A DNA stretch of 64,000 nucleotides from Paraburkholderia ginsengisoli NBRC 100965. Its GTDB lineage: Bacteria > Pseudomonadota > Gammaproteobacteria > Burkholderiales > Burkholderiaceae. The notes under the pieces were generated by a model. It saw only the letters and a program-made list of their open reading frames with translations, was not told the DNA's origin and made no database searches. The stretch spans positions 104,149 to 168,148 of the forward strand of contig NZ_BBJF01000019.1 of the NCBI RefSeq assembly GCF_000739735.1, read 5' to 3'. Positions 55,870-64,000 of the stretch are shown here, piece by piece (within the stretch, counting starts at the first letter, position 1; each line of letters begins with the position of its first letter). The translations under genes were made by a program, and so were the position numbers.

Positions 55870-57146
55870 GCGGGTGCGCTCCCGAGCTTCAGCGCGGCGT
55901 CCAGCATGGCCTGCAACAGCACGTTGCAACCGGCTTCGAGATGATCGGCGCGCGCGTCTTCGATTTCGTTGTGGCTGATGCCGTCCTTGCACGGCACGAA
56001 GATCATCGCAGCGGGCGCGACGCGCGCCAGATAAACGGCGTCGTGACCGGCGCCGCTGATCACGTCCATCGACGACAAGCCGAGCCTGTCCGCGCCCTGC
56101 TTTACCGCGCCGACCAGTTCCGCCGCGAACGGCTGCGGTGGGAAGTACACCACCTGTTCGACGTCGACGGCAATGCCGTTCTTCTCGCTCGCTGTGGAAC
56201 ACGTGGCGCGTAACGCGGCGTCCATCGCAGTGAGCGTCGTATCGTCGGCGGCGCGCAGATCGACCGTGAGCGTCACGCGGCCAGGAATCACGTTGCGCGA
56301 GTTCGGATGCACGTCGAGCCAGCCGACCGTGCCACGGCCGTGCGGCGCGTGATCGAGCGCGATACGGTTGACCGCGTGAATCAGATCGGCCGCGACGAGC
56401 AGCGCGTCACGACGCAACTCCATCGGAGTCGGCCCCGCGTGCGCTTCCATGCCGTGCACGGTCACGTCGTACCAGCGTTGTCCGAGCGCGCCCTGCACCA
56501 CGCCGATGGTTTTATCGTGCGCCTCCAGCACTGGGCCCTGTTCGATATGCGCTTCGAAATACGCACCGACGGTGTGCGGCTTTCCGCTCTCACCGGCGTA
56601 ACCGATCGCCGTCAACGCGTCGCGCACCGACACGCCCTCGCGATCGCGTTGCGCGAGCGCATGCTCCAGCGTGAACGCGCCGGCGAACACGCCCGAGCCC
56701 ATCATCACCGGCACGAAGCGCGAGCCTTCCTCGTTGGTCCACACCGCGACTTCCAGCGGCGCGACGGTTTGCACGTTGGCATCGGCCAGCGTACGCAGCA
56801 CTTCGAGCCCCGCGAGCACGCCGTAATTGCCGTCGAACTTGCCGCCGGTCGGTTGCGTGTCGATGTGGCTGCCGGTCATCACCGGCGGCAGGTCGTCGCG
56901 CAAACCGGCGCGACGCACAAAGATATTGCCGATCGCATCGACCCGCACGCTGCAGCCGATCTCTTTCGCCCACGCGATGAAAAGCTCGCGCGCCTGCCGG
57001 TCCAACTCCGTCAATGCGAGCCGGCACACGCCGCCTTTGTCGGTGGCGCCGATCTGCGCGAGTTGCATCAGACTGTCCCACAGCCGCGCGCCGTCGATTC
57101 GCAAATCGGCGGGTGTCGCCACGATCGTTGATTCATGAACTTGCAT
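55866..57146 (-). CDS. M20-type Zn-dependent amidohydrolase (allantoate/N-carbamoyl amino acid hydrolase family)
   Basis: The 426-residue enzyme shows the binuclear metal sites MTGSHIDTQPTGGKFDGNYG, TNEEGSRF and YFEAHIEQGPVLE. It belongs with allantoate amidohydrolases, beta-ureidopropionases and N-carbamoyl-L-amino acid hydrolases. It follows the ABC ATPase by 33 bases, so the transporter likely imports its substrate. GAGGAAG precedes the start. Confidence 0.92.
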   Translation of the reverse strand: MQVHESTIVATPADLRIDGARLWDSLMQLAQIGATDKGGVCRLALTELDRQARELFIAWAKEIGCSVRVDAIGNIFVRRAGLRDDLPPVMTGSHIDTQPTGGKFDGNYGVLAGLEVLRTLADANVQTVAPLEVAVWTNEEGSRFVPVMMGSGVFAGAFTLEHALAQRDREGVSVRDALTAIGYAGESGKPHTVGAYFEAHIEQGPVLEAHDKTIGVVQGALGQRWYDVTVHGMEAHAGPTPMELRRDALLVAADLIHAVNRIALDHAPHGRGTVGWLDVHPNSRNVIPGRVTLTVDLRAADDTTLTAMDAALRATCSTASEKNGIAVDVEQVVYFPPQPFAAELVGAVKQGADRLGLSSMDVISGAGHDAVYLARVAPAAMIFVPCKDGISHNEIEDARADHLEAGCNVLLQAMLDAALKLGSAPA

Positions 57147-57179
57147 CGATGCTTCCTCGTATTGAAGACGGCGCTAGCG

Positions 57180-57887
57180 TCAAACGACGCCCACACCGAG
57201 ATAACGGTCCTTGATCGACTCGTCCGCGGCGAACGACGCGTTGTCGCCCGAATAGACGATCACGCCCTGTTCGATGATGTAGTGACGGTCCGCGAGTTGC
57301 GTGCAGACTTCGAGGTTCTGCTCGACCAGCAGAATGGCCACGCCCGCTTCGCGAATCAGCTTGAGTTGCGCGACGATCTCTTCGACGATCACCGGTGCTA
57401 GTCCTTCGACCGGCTCGTCGAGCATCAGCAAACGCGGGTGGTTCATCAACGCACGGCCGATCGCGAGCATCTGCTGTTCGCCGCCGGACAGTTGCGCGCC
57501 ACCATTCGTACGCCGTTCCTTCAGCCGCGGAAAAATACGGTAGATGTCGTCCAGTTGCCACGGCGAATCTTTGCGCGCGCCGAGCCGCAAGTTTTCTTCG
57601 ACGGTCAGCAAACGGAAGATGCCGCGATGTTCGGGCACGAAGCACACGCCGCGCGCGGCGATCTTGTGCGGCGGCAAGCCGCCGATCTGCGTGCCGTTGA
57701 ACGTCACCGACCCACGCTGTGGCGCGACGACGCCGGCGATCGCCTTGAGCGTAGTCGACTTGCCCGCGCCGTTGCGGCCGAGTAGCGTGACGGTTTCGCC
57801 GTCGCCGTCGCCGATCTGCAGGGACACGCCTTGCAGAATGTGGCTCTTGCCGTAGAAGCCGTGAATCTGCTGCACGTCGAGAATCAT
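57180..57887 (-). CDS. Branched-chain amino acid-type ABC transporter ATP-binding protein (LivF-like)
   Basis: The 235-residue ATPase has Walker A LLGRNGAGKSTTLKAI, signature QLSGGEQQMLAIGRAL, Walker B LLMLDEP and a LivF-like C-terminus. Its start overlaps the LivG stop (ATGA). It is one of five transporter genes in this operon. The substrate is not necessarily an amino acid; see the downstream hydrolases. Confidence 0.95.
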   Translation of the reverse strand: MILDVQQIHGFYGKSHILQGVSLQIGDGDGETVTLLGRNGAGKSTTLKAIAGVVAPQRGSVTFNGTQIGGLPPHKIAARGVCFVPEHRGIFRLLTVEENLRLGARKDSPWQLDDIYRIFPRLKERRTNGGAQLSGGEQQMLAIGRALMNHPRLLMLDEPVEGLAPVIVEEIVAQLKLIREAGVAILLVEQNLEVCTQLADRHYIIEQGVIVYSGDNASFAADESIKDRYLGVGVV

Positions 57888-58651
57888 GCGCGGCCTCCGG
57901 TGATCATGTTGCCAAGATACGCGCTACGTACGCGCTCGTCGCCGCGGATATCGTCCGGCCGCCCTTCCACGAGCACGCGGCCCTGCTGCATCACGGTGAT
58001 CGTGTCGGAGATATCCATCACGATGCCCATGTTGTGTTCGATCAGCACGACTGTGTACTCGTCGCGCAGGCCGCGAATCAGTTGCTTCATGTCGTCGAGA
58101 TCGTCGATACCCATGCCCGACGTCGGCTCGTCGAGAAAGATCGCTTTGGGCCGCGCCGCGAGCGCCATGCCGACTTCGAGGCGGCGCTGCTGACCGTGTG
58201 AGAGTGCGCCTGCCAGGACATCGCTGAAGCGCTGCAACGCGAGCCGTTCGAGCACGCTGTCGACCGTGTCCGCATGCGTGAGCGCACCGTGCGGGGGCGT
58301 CCACGCATTCAACGCTCGCACTGCGTCGACACCCTGCGCCGCGAGCCGCAGATTCTCGCGCACGCTCAGATTGGCAAACAGGCTCGTGACCTGAAACGAT
58401 CGCGCGACGCCGCGGCGCACGCGCTTATGGTCCGGTTCATGCGTGACGTCATGGCCGTCGAAGACGATCTTGCCTTCGGTAATCGGCAGCGTGCCGGTCA
58501 GGACATGAAAGAGCGTGGTCTTGCCCGCGCCGTTCGGGCCGATGACCGAATGCACGGTGCGCGGTTTGATGCTCAGATTCACGTCGGAGAGCGCGGTGAA
58601 TTTGCCGTAGCGCTTCACTATGCCGCTCGCTTGCAGAATGGTTTCGTTCAT
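57884..58651 (-). CDS. Branched-chain amino acid-type ABC transporter ATP-binding protein (LivG-like)
   Basis: The 255-residue ATPase has Walker A VIGPNGAGKTTLFHVLTG, signature GALSHGQQRRLEVGMALAAR and Walker B AIFLDEPTSGMG. The LivG-type insertion DGHDVTHEPDHKRVRRGVAR is present. It is coupled by 4-base overlaps to the genes on both sides. Confidence 0.95.
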   Translation of the reverse strand: MNETILQASGIVKRYGKFTALSDVNLSIKPRTVHSVIGPNGAGKTTLFHVLTGTLPITEGKIVFDGHDVTHEPDHKRVRRGVARSFQVTSLFANLSVRENLRLAAQGVDAVRALNAWTPPHGALTHADTVDSVLERLALQRFSDVLAGALSHGQQRRLEVGMALAARPKAIFLDEPTSGMGIDDLDDMKQLIRGLRDEYTVVLIEHNMGIVMDISDTITVMQQGRVLVEGRPDDIRGDERVRSAYLGNMITGGRA

Positions 58652-59727
58652 GCGGTCTCCTGCTCGGTGCCGTTATCGGTGCCGTTACCCGCGCCCTTGT
58701 CGTGGTCAGACGATGGCTTGCGGCGCAGTGCTTGCCAGATGCGTTCGCCCAGCCCCCACAGTCCGCGCTGCATGAACAGGCTCACTGCGATCAATACGAT
58801 GCCGAGCAGCAACAGCCAGCGCGGCCATAACGTCGAGAGCCAGTCGGCGAACAGCACGTAGAAAGCGGCACCCAATACGGACGCGAACAGATTGCCCGTG
58901 CCGCCGATCACCGTCATTACGAGGATCATCTCGCTCGTGTGATAGTCGATGTTGGAGAGCGGCGCGATGCCGGTCATCAACGCATGCAGCGCACCGGCGA
59001 GCCCGGTCACCGCGCCGGAGATCACGAAGGCCATCAGCTTGAAGCGCTTGACGTCGTAGCCGACCGCGGCCGCGCGCGCCTCGTTGTCGCGAATTGCGAG
59101 CAGGGTTCGGCCGAATACCGAATGCGACACGCGCATCAGCAACCAGAACACCACCAGAAACAGCACCGCGACGAAGCCGTAGTATTGCCAGGGTGAAGTC
59201 AGCGGAACGACGGCTTTGCCGAACACGCTCAGCGCGGGGCGCGGAATGTCGAGCAGGCCGTTGTCGCCGCCGGTCAGATCAGGCGTCGTGTATGCCAGAA
59301 AATAAAACAGTTGGCCGAATGCGAGCGTCAACATTACGAAGTACGTGCCGCGCTGGCGAATCGAAAACCAGCCGACGAGCGCGGCCGCCGCTGCGCCGAT
59401 CACAACCGCCGCGAGCAACGCCACGGGCACCGGCAACGCGGTTCTAGTCAGCACCAGTCCCGCGCCATAGCTGCCGAGCCCGAAGAAAATGCCTTGTCCG
59501 AACGAGAGCAATCCCGTGTGGCCGAGCAGCAGATTGCAGCCAAGTGCGGCGAGCGCGAAAACCAGTACTTCTGTCGCGAGCGATCCGGAGCGCAGTGTCA
59601 GCGGCAAGATGCACACGACCAGCAACGCAAGCAGCAGAAAACGGTAGCGATGCAGCGAATGCTTCATGCCTTGCGGCGTCGATGAGGAGCGAATGCTTTG
59701 CACGGCAGGCTTCGAGGTATCGATCAT
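58648..59727 (-). CDS. Branched-chain amino acid-type ABC transporter permease (LivM-like)
   Basis: The 359-residue permease has multiple helices and the LivM segment DNEARAAAVGYDVKRFKLMA...GLAGALHALMTG. A polar N-terminal stretch of about 30 residues precedes the first helix (RYRFLLLALLVVCILPLTLR). The start at 59727 overlaps the LivH stop (ATGA); the longer frame upstream lies inside LivH. It ends with a low-complexity DNGT repeat tail. Confidence 0.93.
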   Translation of the reverse strand: MIDTSKPAVQSIRSSSTPQGMKHSLHRYRFLLLALLVVCILPLTLRSGSLATEVLVFALAALGCNLLLGHTGLLSFGQGIFFGLGSYGAGLVLTRTALPVPVALLAAVVIGAAAAALVGWFSIRQRGTYFVMLTLAFGQLFYFLAYTTPDLTGGDNGLLDIPRPALSVFGKAVVPLTSPWQYYGFVAVLFLVVFWLLMRVSHSVFGRTLLAIRDNEARAAAVGYDVKRFKLMAFVISGAVTGLAGALHALMTGIAPLSNIDYHTSEMILVMTVIGGTGNLFASVLGAAFYVLFADWLSTLWPRWLLLLGIVLIAVSLFMQRGLWGLGERIWQALRRKPSSDHDKGAGNGTDNGTEQETA

Positions 59728-60584
59728 GCCGCTCTCCCGAGCAAACCGTTCGGACGCAGTAGCAGAACCGCGGCCATCGCGACGTAGATCATCAGCCGCG
59801 CGCCTTCGGGCCACAAAGTGCTCATCACGCTTTGCACGATCCCCACCAGCAGACCGCCGACGAGCGCACCCAGAAAATTGCCCATCCCACCAACCACGAC
59901 CACGACGAAGGCAACGCCGAGCGCTTCGATGCCCATGAACGGATCGACGCCGCGAATCGGTGCGGCCAGCACACCCGCGAGTGCAGCGGTCGCTGCGCCG
60001 AGCGCGAACACGAGACTGAAGACGCGCAGCACGTTGATGCCGAGCAGCGACACCATTTCGGTCGATTCGCTGCCGGCACGCACGGCGCTGCCGAGTCGCG
60101 TGCCTTCCAGCACCCACCACAACAGCGCGGCCAGCACGGCCGTAAAGCCAATCACGAACAGACGGTACTTCGGATAGACGAAGCTGCCCCAGATCACCAC
60201 ACCGTTCAGAACGTCGGGCACCGCGACGTTATCGCCGAGCGGCCCCCAGATCAGGATCGCGCATTCCTGCACGACGAGCGCGAGGCCGACGGTCACGAGA
60301 ATATGAAACTCGTGTTGTTGTGCATAGACGTGCCGCAGAATCAGCTTCTCGACGACCCACGCCAATGCGCCGACCACGATCGGCACGACGATGAGCGCGG
60401 TCCAGAAACTCATCGACCATTGCATCGCCTGATAGCAGAAGTACGCGCCGAGCAGATAGAACGCACCGTGCGCGAAATTGACGAAACGCAGCAGGCCGAA
60501 GACGATCGACAAACCGACCGCGAGCAGGAAATACAGCATCCCCACTCCGATGCCGTTGACGATCTGCAGAAGATAAACGTTCAT
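59724..60584 (-). CDS. Branched-chain amino acid-type ABC transporter permease (LivH-like)
   Basis: The 286-residue permease opens MNVYLLQIVNGIGVGMLYFL, then the LivH core GLSIVFGLLRFVNFAHGAFY and the EAA-like segment AVRAGSESTEMVSLLGINVL. The start at 60584 is preceded by a weak site. It overlaps LivM and follows the binding-protein gene by 88 bases. Confidence 0.94.
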   Translation of the reverse strand: MNVYLLQIVNGIGVGMLYFLLAVGLSIVFGLLRFVNFAHGAFYLLGAYFCYQAMQWSMSFWTALIVVPIVVGALAWVVEKLILRHVYAQQHEFHILVTVGLALVVQECAILIWGPLGDNVAVPDVLNGVVIWGSFVYPKYRLFVIGFTAVLAALLWWVLEGTRLGSAVRAGSESTEMVSLLGINVLRVFSLVFALGAATAALAGVLAAPIRGVDPFMGIEALGVAFVVVVVGGMGNFLGALVGGLLVGIVQSVMSTLWPEGARLMIYVAMAAVLLLRPNGLLGRAA

Positions 60585-60672
60585 GGCGTCCGTCTGATGG
60601 GTGTGGCGAAGAGGTGTCGCGATTCCGGCTCGCGATAAACGTGCCGCGCTCGTGTGCGGCGGCACGCAGGCA

Positions 60673-61881
60673 TCACGTCATCTTGCAGCCGGTCTTGTCG
60701 AGCGGCAGGAAGGATTGGCCGGAACTCACGATGTCCGCGTAGTCGTCGGCGTTCTTCATCTTGTTCTTCGCCTTGCCCTTCAACAGATAGTAGTTCTTCA
60801 GAACTTGATGGTCGCCTGCGCGGACTTCTTCCGGGCCGGTCAAACCGTCGTATTTCATGCCTTCGAGCGCGGCGACGACTTTCTTCGGATCGACCGTCCC
60901 CGCCTTGATGATGCCGTCGAGCAGAATCTTCGTGCAGATATAGGAGCCGGCGAGGCTGTAGTTGGGGTTCGCCTTGAACGCGGCATTGGCGCGTTTGACG
61001 AGATCGCGATTGAGCGGTGAATCGATGCCATGCCAATACTGTGCGCCGAAATAAACGCCTTCGCACAAGTCCGCGCCGAGCGATTCGAATTGCTCGAGGC
61101 CGGATGCCCACGCCATCAGGATCGTGCAATTGTTCTTCATGCCGAAGCTGACCGCCTGGCGCAACGTATCGGACGATTGCGAGCCGAAGTTCAGAATCAG
61201 CAGTACGTCGGGCTTCGCAGCGACTGCATTCGTCAGATAGCCGCTGAATTCCTTCTCATTGAGAGAGTGGTAGCTGTTGCCCACATGCTCGATGCCCTTC
61301 TCCTTGAAGATCGCCTTGGCCGCCGACAACAAACCGTCGCCGAATACGTATTGCGGCGTAATGGTGTACCAGCGTTTTGCTTTGGGTAACGTCTGGATCA
61401 GCGGACGCACAGTCTGTTCGATCGCGCCGTAGGTTGGCACCGACCAGCGGAACGTAGCGGCGTTGCAGTCCTTGCCGGTGATTTCGTCGGCGCCTGCGGT
61501 TGTGATAAAAATGCCGCCGGCCTTCTGCACTTCCTTGCCCATCGCCAATGCTTCGGATGACAAAATACCGCCCGCAAAGAAGCGCGCATTCTTTTGCTGC
61601 GCGATTTCCTGCACGCGACGCACGGCAGTCGCAGGCTTGCCTTCCGTGTCGAGCACCGTATATGCGAGCGGTTGACCGAGGACCTTGCCGTATTGCTCGA
61701 TTGCGAGCTTCATGCCGAGATCGGCGTATTTGCCGTTCGCGGCGAACGGCCCCGACATCGGCACCGGACACGCGAATTGCACGGTGCCGGCCTGCGCAAA
61801 CGCGCTGCGCGCGGCGAGCGAGCCCAACGTCCCCGGAACGGCCGACAGCGCGGCCAGCTTCAACATATTTCGGCGATTCAA
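60673..61881 (-). CDS. Periplasmic substrate-binding protein of the Liv-type ABC transporter
   Basis: The 402-residue exported protein has a Tat-like signal (MNRRNMLKLAALSAVPGTLG, cut after AFAQA). The mature domain resembles periplasmic-binding type I proteins (FACPVPMSGPFAANGKYADL; VLDTEGKPATAVRRVQEIAQ; MLIL-type hinge). I start at TTG 61881, with AAGGAG 9 bases upstream; the longer frame lacks a ribosome site. It is the first gene of the transporter-hydrolase operon, with the operator palindrome about 115 bases upstream. Confidence 0.92.
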   Translation of the reverse strand: MNRRNMLKLAALSAVPGTLGSLAARSAFAQAGTVQFACPVPMSGPFAANGKYADLGMKLAIEQYGKVLGQPLAYTVLDTEGKPATAVRRVQEIAQQKNARFFAGGILSSEALAMGKEVQKAGGIFITTAGADEITGKDCNAATFRWSVPTYGAIEQTVRPLIQTLPKAKRWYTITPQYVFGDGLLSAAKAIFKEKGIEHVGNSYHSLNEKEFSGYLTNAVAAKPDVLLILNFGSQSSDTLRQAVSFGMKNNCTILMAWASGLEQFESLGADLCEGVYFGAQYWHGIDSPLNRDLVKRANAAFKANPNYSLAGSYICTKILLDGIIKAGTVDPKKVVAALEGMKYDGLTGPEEVRAGDHQVLKNYYLLKGKAKNKMKNADDYADIVSSGQSFLPLDKTGCKMT

Positions 61882-61995
61882 AATGACGCTCCTTGATAGA
61901 GACACGCACTGACCGGCTACGAAACTGCATGCACGACGCGACGACGTGTCGAGCCTGCTGGCCGCCGTGAAGTTTTCCACCTCTTCGGCTTTGTT

Positions 61996-62015
61996 CTATT
62001 TATCATGATAAATAG
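61996..62015. promoter_or_regulatory. Perfect 20-bp palindrome, likely FadR-type operator
   Basis: CTATTTATCATGATAAATAG is a perfect inverted repeat in the divergent region between the ABC operon (start 61881) and the FadR-family gene (start 62152). The size and position fit a dimeric regulator site for both promoters. Confidence 0.8.
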
Positions 62016-62151
62016 GTTGGACTTGATCGTAGGTACAATAAATTCGGGTGTCAATAAGGCAATATTCCTGGGCGTATCCGGGCGTCGTTTGCGACCGCGA
62101 GTGGCCGGCGAATCGATCGAGGATCGTGCGGGACAACAGGGAGAATCGAAT

Positions 62152-62997
62152 ATGGCCATGGACCGAGCCAAGGCTGGCGCCGCGATAGAGATCAAACAGC
62201 AGAAGCGCGGCGATCTGGTCGCGGAGGAAATCAAGCGGCTCATCACGGAGAAGGACCTCAAGCCAGGCGATCGCCTGCCGCGCGAGGGGGAGTTGCAGCA
62301 ACTCTTCTCGGTGAGCAAGAGCACGATCCGCGAGGCGTTGAAGTCGCTCGAAGTACAAGGGCTGATCAAGGTGACGACCGGACCGAGTGGCGGCGGCATG
62401 GTCGTGGAAGTGCCGCTGGATCGCACGCTACAACTTCTGCAGAACTATCTATTCTTCAAGGACGTATCGATCGACGATATCTACACCGTGCGCAAATTGC
62501 TGGAGCCGGAGCTCGCGGCGGGAGCCGTGCCGCATCTGACGGAACAGGACTTCGACGCGCTCGAAGCGAGCATTGCGTGTTGCGATCGACCCGCGTCTTC
62601 GCATGGCGGTCAGGACATCGTGCGGCAACGTCAGGAAGACGTGAACTTTCATGACATTCTGGCAGCGGCGAATCCCAATCCGTTTCTGCGCTTCAGCTGC
62701 GAACTGATCAATGAAATGATCCGGCAGCTCATCGAATTTCGTAACGACACGCCCCCAGCGGAGCATGAACGGTTCGGTCAGGCGAACGTCAAGATTCACA
62801 AGGCGATTACGAAAGCGGCACGTGAGCGTGACGTGGAGAAGGTGCGGGAGTTGATGGTGATCCACATGACCGAAGCGCCACGTTACGTGAAGCGGATGAA
62901 AGGAAAACTGCGAGGGCGTCTGATTCTGGATTCGGAGATTCGGCGACGGATTCGGGCGCGGAGTGTGGCGTCGTCGGAGGAGAGTGGCGAGGAGTGA
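62152..62997 (+). CDS. FadR-subfamily GntR transcriptional regulator
   Basis: The 281-residue regulator has an N-terminal winged helix (DLVAEEIKRLITEKDLKPGD, FSVSKSTIREALKSLEVQGL) and an FCD-type C-domain (DDIYTVRKLLEPELAAGAVP; FHDILAAANPNPFLRF; MTEAPRYVKRM), with metal-binding His residues. It diverges from the ABC/M20/MlrC operon and most likely represses it through the palindrome between them. GGGAG lies 9 bases before the start; the longer frame contains the palindrome. Confidence 0.93.
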   Translation: MAMDRAKAGAAIEIKQQKRGDLVAEEIKRLITEKDLKPGDRLPREGELQQLFSVSKSTIREALKSLEVQGLIKVTTGPSGGGMVVEVPLDRTLQLLQNYLFFKDVSIDDIYTVRKLLEPELAAGAVPHLTEQDFDALEASIACCDRPASSHGGQDIVRQRQEDVNFHDILAAANPNPFLRFSCELINEMIRQLIEFRNDTPPAEHERFGQANVKIHKAITKAARERDVEKVRELMVIHMTEAPRYVKRMKGKLRGRLILDSEIRRRIRARSVASSEESGEE

Positions 62998-63354
62998 TGT
63001 GGTTGGGGTGACGGTAGGTTGGGGTGGCCGATGGGTGCGGGGTTTCGGGAACGGTTCGAATACCCCCGGCATCTCGCGTTCGCAGACGCGGGCACGGTCA
63101 CCGTAGCGACCTTTGCTGCAATTTTATTGGCGGAGGATGGCGGAAGGTCTCTTGATGAACCGGCCCGCTCCATGAAGGAGGCCGAATGCGTTGCCCGATT
63201 GAATTGACAAGATGACGTCGAGCAAAGGCGATTGATGCGAAAACAGCCGCCAGCAAACGTTTTCGTCGGTCGATCTGCAGTTTGCACAAGAAAGGCTCAA
63301 CCTTTTCCAGGGCGAGCCGTTATTGCATCTGCACAGGCATAACTTTGGACCTTC
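62998..63354. other. Gene-free interval
   Basis: No supportable gene. The first 60 bases after the regulator are G/T-rich with a simple repetitive look. The rest presumably contains the promoter of the downstream small gene. Confidence 0.5.
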
Positions 63355-63819
63355 ATGGCACAACCTATCCCCTTTTCGCGCAACGCTGGCGCGGCGCGCG
63401 CACGGCATGCCAAGACTATGCTGTTGCCGATCGCCCGGCAAATCGCCGACGACCTCGCGTTGCGAGTGCACCTGGCACTCGACGCGTTGCGCCGCGGCGT
63501 CGGTACGAAAACCGACGCACAGACGCTCACGCAGACCATGCTGCTGACCGGCTTTCTGGTGGAAGCGGGCTTCGGCTCGCTGAGCAGCGAGGAACTCGGC
63601 GCGGCGGATCGTGCTGTGTCGGCGGTGTTCGATATTGGCCGACAGACCGGCGAGTGGCAATTGGACGGCGAGGGGTTTGAGCTTTTTGCGTTAATCGCGA
63701 GGAGTTATGACCGGCAACTGCGCAGCGTGCCTCTTTGGGCCGTCACGGAGGCGAGCGAACGGCTCGATCGCTTTATCGCTGGTGTGCCTGATCAGACGCC
63801 CGCGCGTAAGCGGGCTTAG
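63355..63819 (+). CDS. Conserved hypothetical protein
   Basis: The 154-residue soluble protein is Ala/Arg/Leu-rich and mostly helical (MAQPIPFSRNAGAARARHAK; AVSAVFDIGRQTGEWQLDGE). It lacks a signal peptide or membrane helix. The last 45 residues look like a separate helical unit (ASERLDRFIAGVPDQ). I do not recognise the family; it stands alone near the right edge. Confidence 0.75.
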   Translation: MAQPIPFSRNAGAARARHAKTMLLPIARQIADDLALRVHLALDALRRGVGTKTDAQTLTQTMLLTGFLVEAGFGSLSSEELGAADRAVSAVFDIGRQTGEWQLDGEGFELFALIARSYDRQLRSVPLWAVTEASERLDRFIAGVPDQTPARKRA

Positions 63820-64000
63820 CTGGATTTGAAAGCGTTGAGCGGGGAGATGCGTTGCATATCCGTCGGCACTACGAGCCAAGCCGCGCTGGCTGTTGCCTGG
63901 CTGCGTGGCACTGTGTGAGCGAATCGCGGCGGCGCTCGCAACACGGGCTCTCAGAACTGACGGGTTACGCGGACGCGTTGCGGACGGGCGGGCACTGAAA

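Overview
The window is high-GC bacterial DNA with dense, mostly operonic genes. I read it as a chromosomal segment from a Burkholderiaceae member, most likely Paraburkholderia, Caballeronia or Burkholderia. The basis is protein similarity to familiar families and the mix of stress, selenium/formate and catabolic genes, so genus-level assignment is inference. I saw no transposase, integrase, phage gene, CRISPR array or rRNA.

Region 1 (1-9.9 kb) is a regulatory and stress block. It holds a three-gene efflux operon (small exported protein, RND adaptor, RND permease cut by the left edge), a receiver-only response regulator, a PAS histidine kinase coupled to a FixJ/LuxR-type regulator, a gene-free stretch of about 1 kb, a SYLF lipoprotein, a VIT-like membrane protein and a PPK2 polyphosphate kinase. 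Four copies of a 12-bp interrupted palindrome (about GGACCWWRGTCC) lie in the intergenic parts of this block. They resemble the core of the mycobacterial DosR box and suggest a local regulon for low oxygen or stress. This is the most interesting signal I found.

Region 2 (10-25.3 kb) continues the stress theme. It has two DUF2382 proteins, a DUF2252 protein, a family 2 glycosyltransferase, a YqjD-YqjE-YqjK-like trio, a RecQ helicase, a hemerythrin-domain protein, another lone receiver, a phasin, a zinc alcohol dehydrogenase, the catalase-peroxidase KatG, and a lipoprotein with an RNase Sa/barnase-like fold whose catalytic residues appear to be lost.

Region 3 (25.5-31.1 kb) holds a GST/SDR/SDR operon opposite a LysR regulator, two small exported proteins and an RlpA-like protein.

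Region 4 (31.3-44.9 kb) is a complete selenium and formate locus. On the minus strand are formate dehydrogenase FdnG (with an in-frame UGA selenocysteine codon and a visible SECIS hairpin), FdnH, FdnI, FdhE, SelA, SelB and tRNA-Sec. On the plus strand are SelD, MnmH (tRNA 2-selenouridine synthase), a cysteine-containing permease and a 44-residue membrane peptide. Everything needed to make and use selenocysteine and selenouridine is present.

Region 5 (44.9-54.3 kb) holds a catabolic cluster (MHS transporter, IclR regulator, cyclase-family hydrolase, SDR, lambda-crystallin-type dehydrogenase, AtoE-type transporter, muconolactone-isomerase-like and YciI proteins), a DhaK-DhaL fusion kinase and tRNA-Val(GAC).

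Region 6 (54.4-63.8 kb) is a branched-chain-type ABC transporter operon ending in an M20 amidohydrolase and an MlrC-type metallopeptidase. It is divergent from a FadR-type regulator, with a perfect 20-bp palindrome between them. A small hypothetical gene closes the window.
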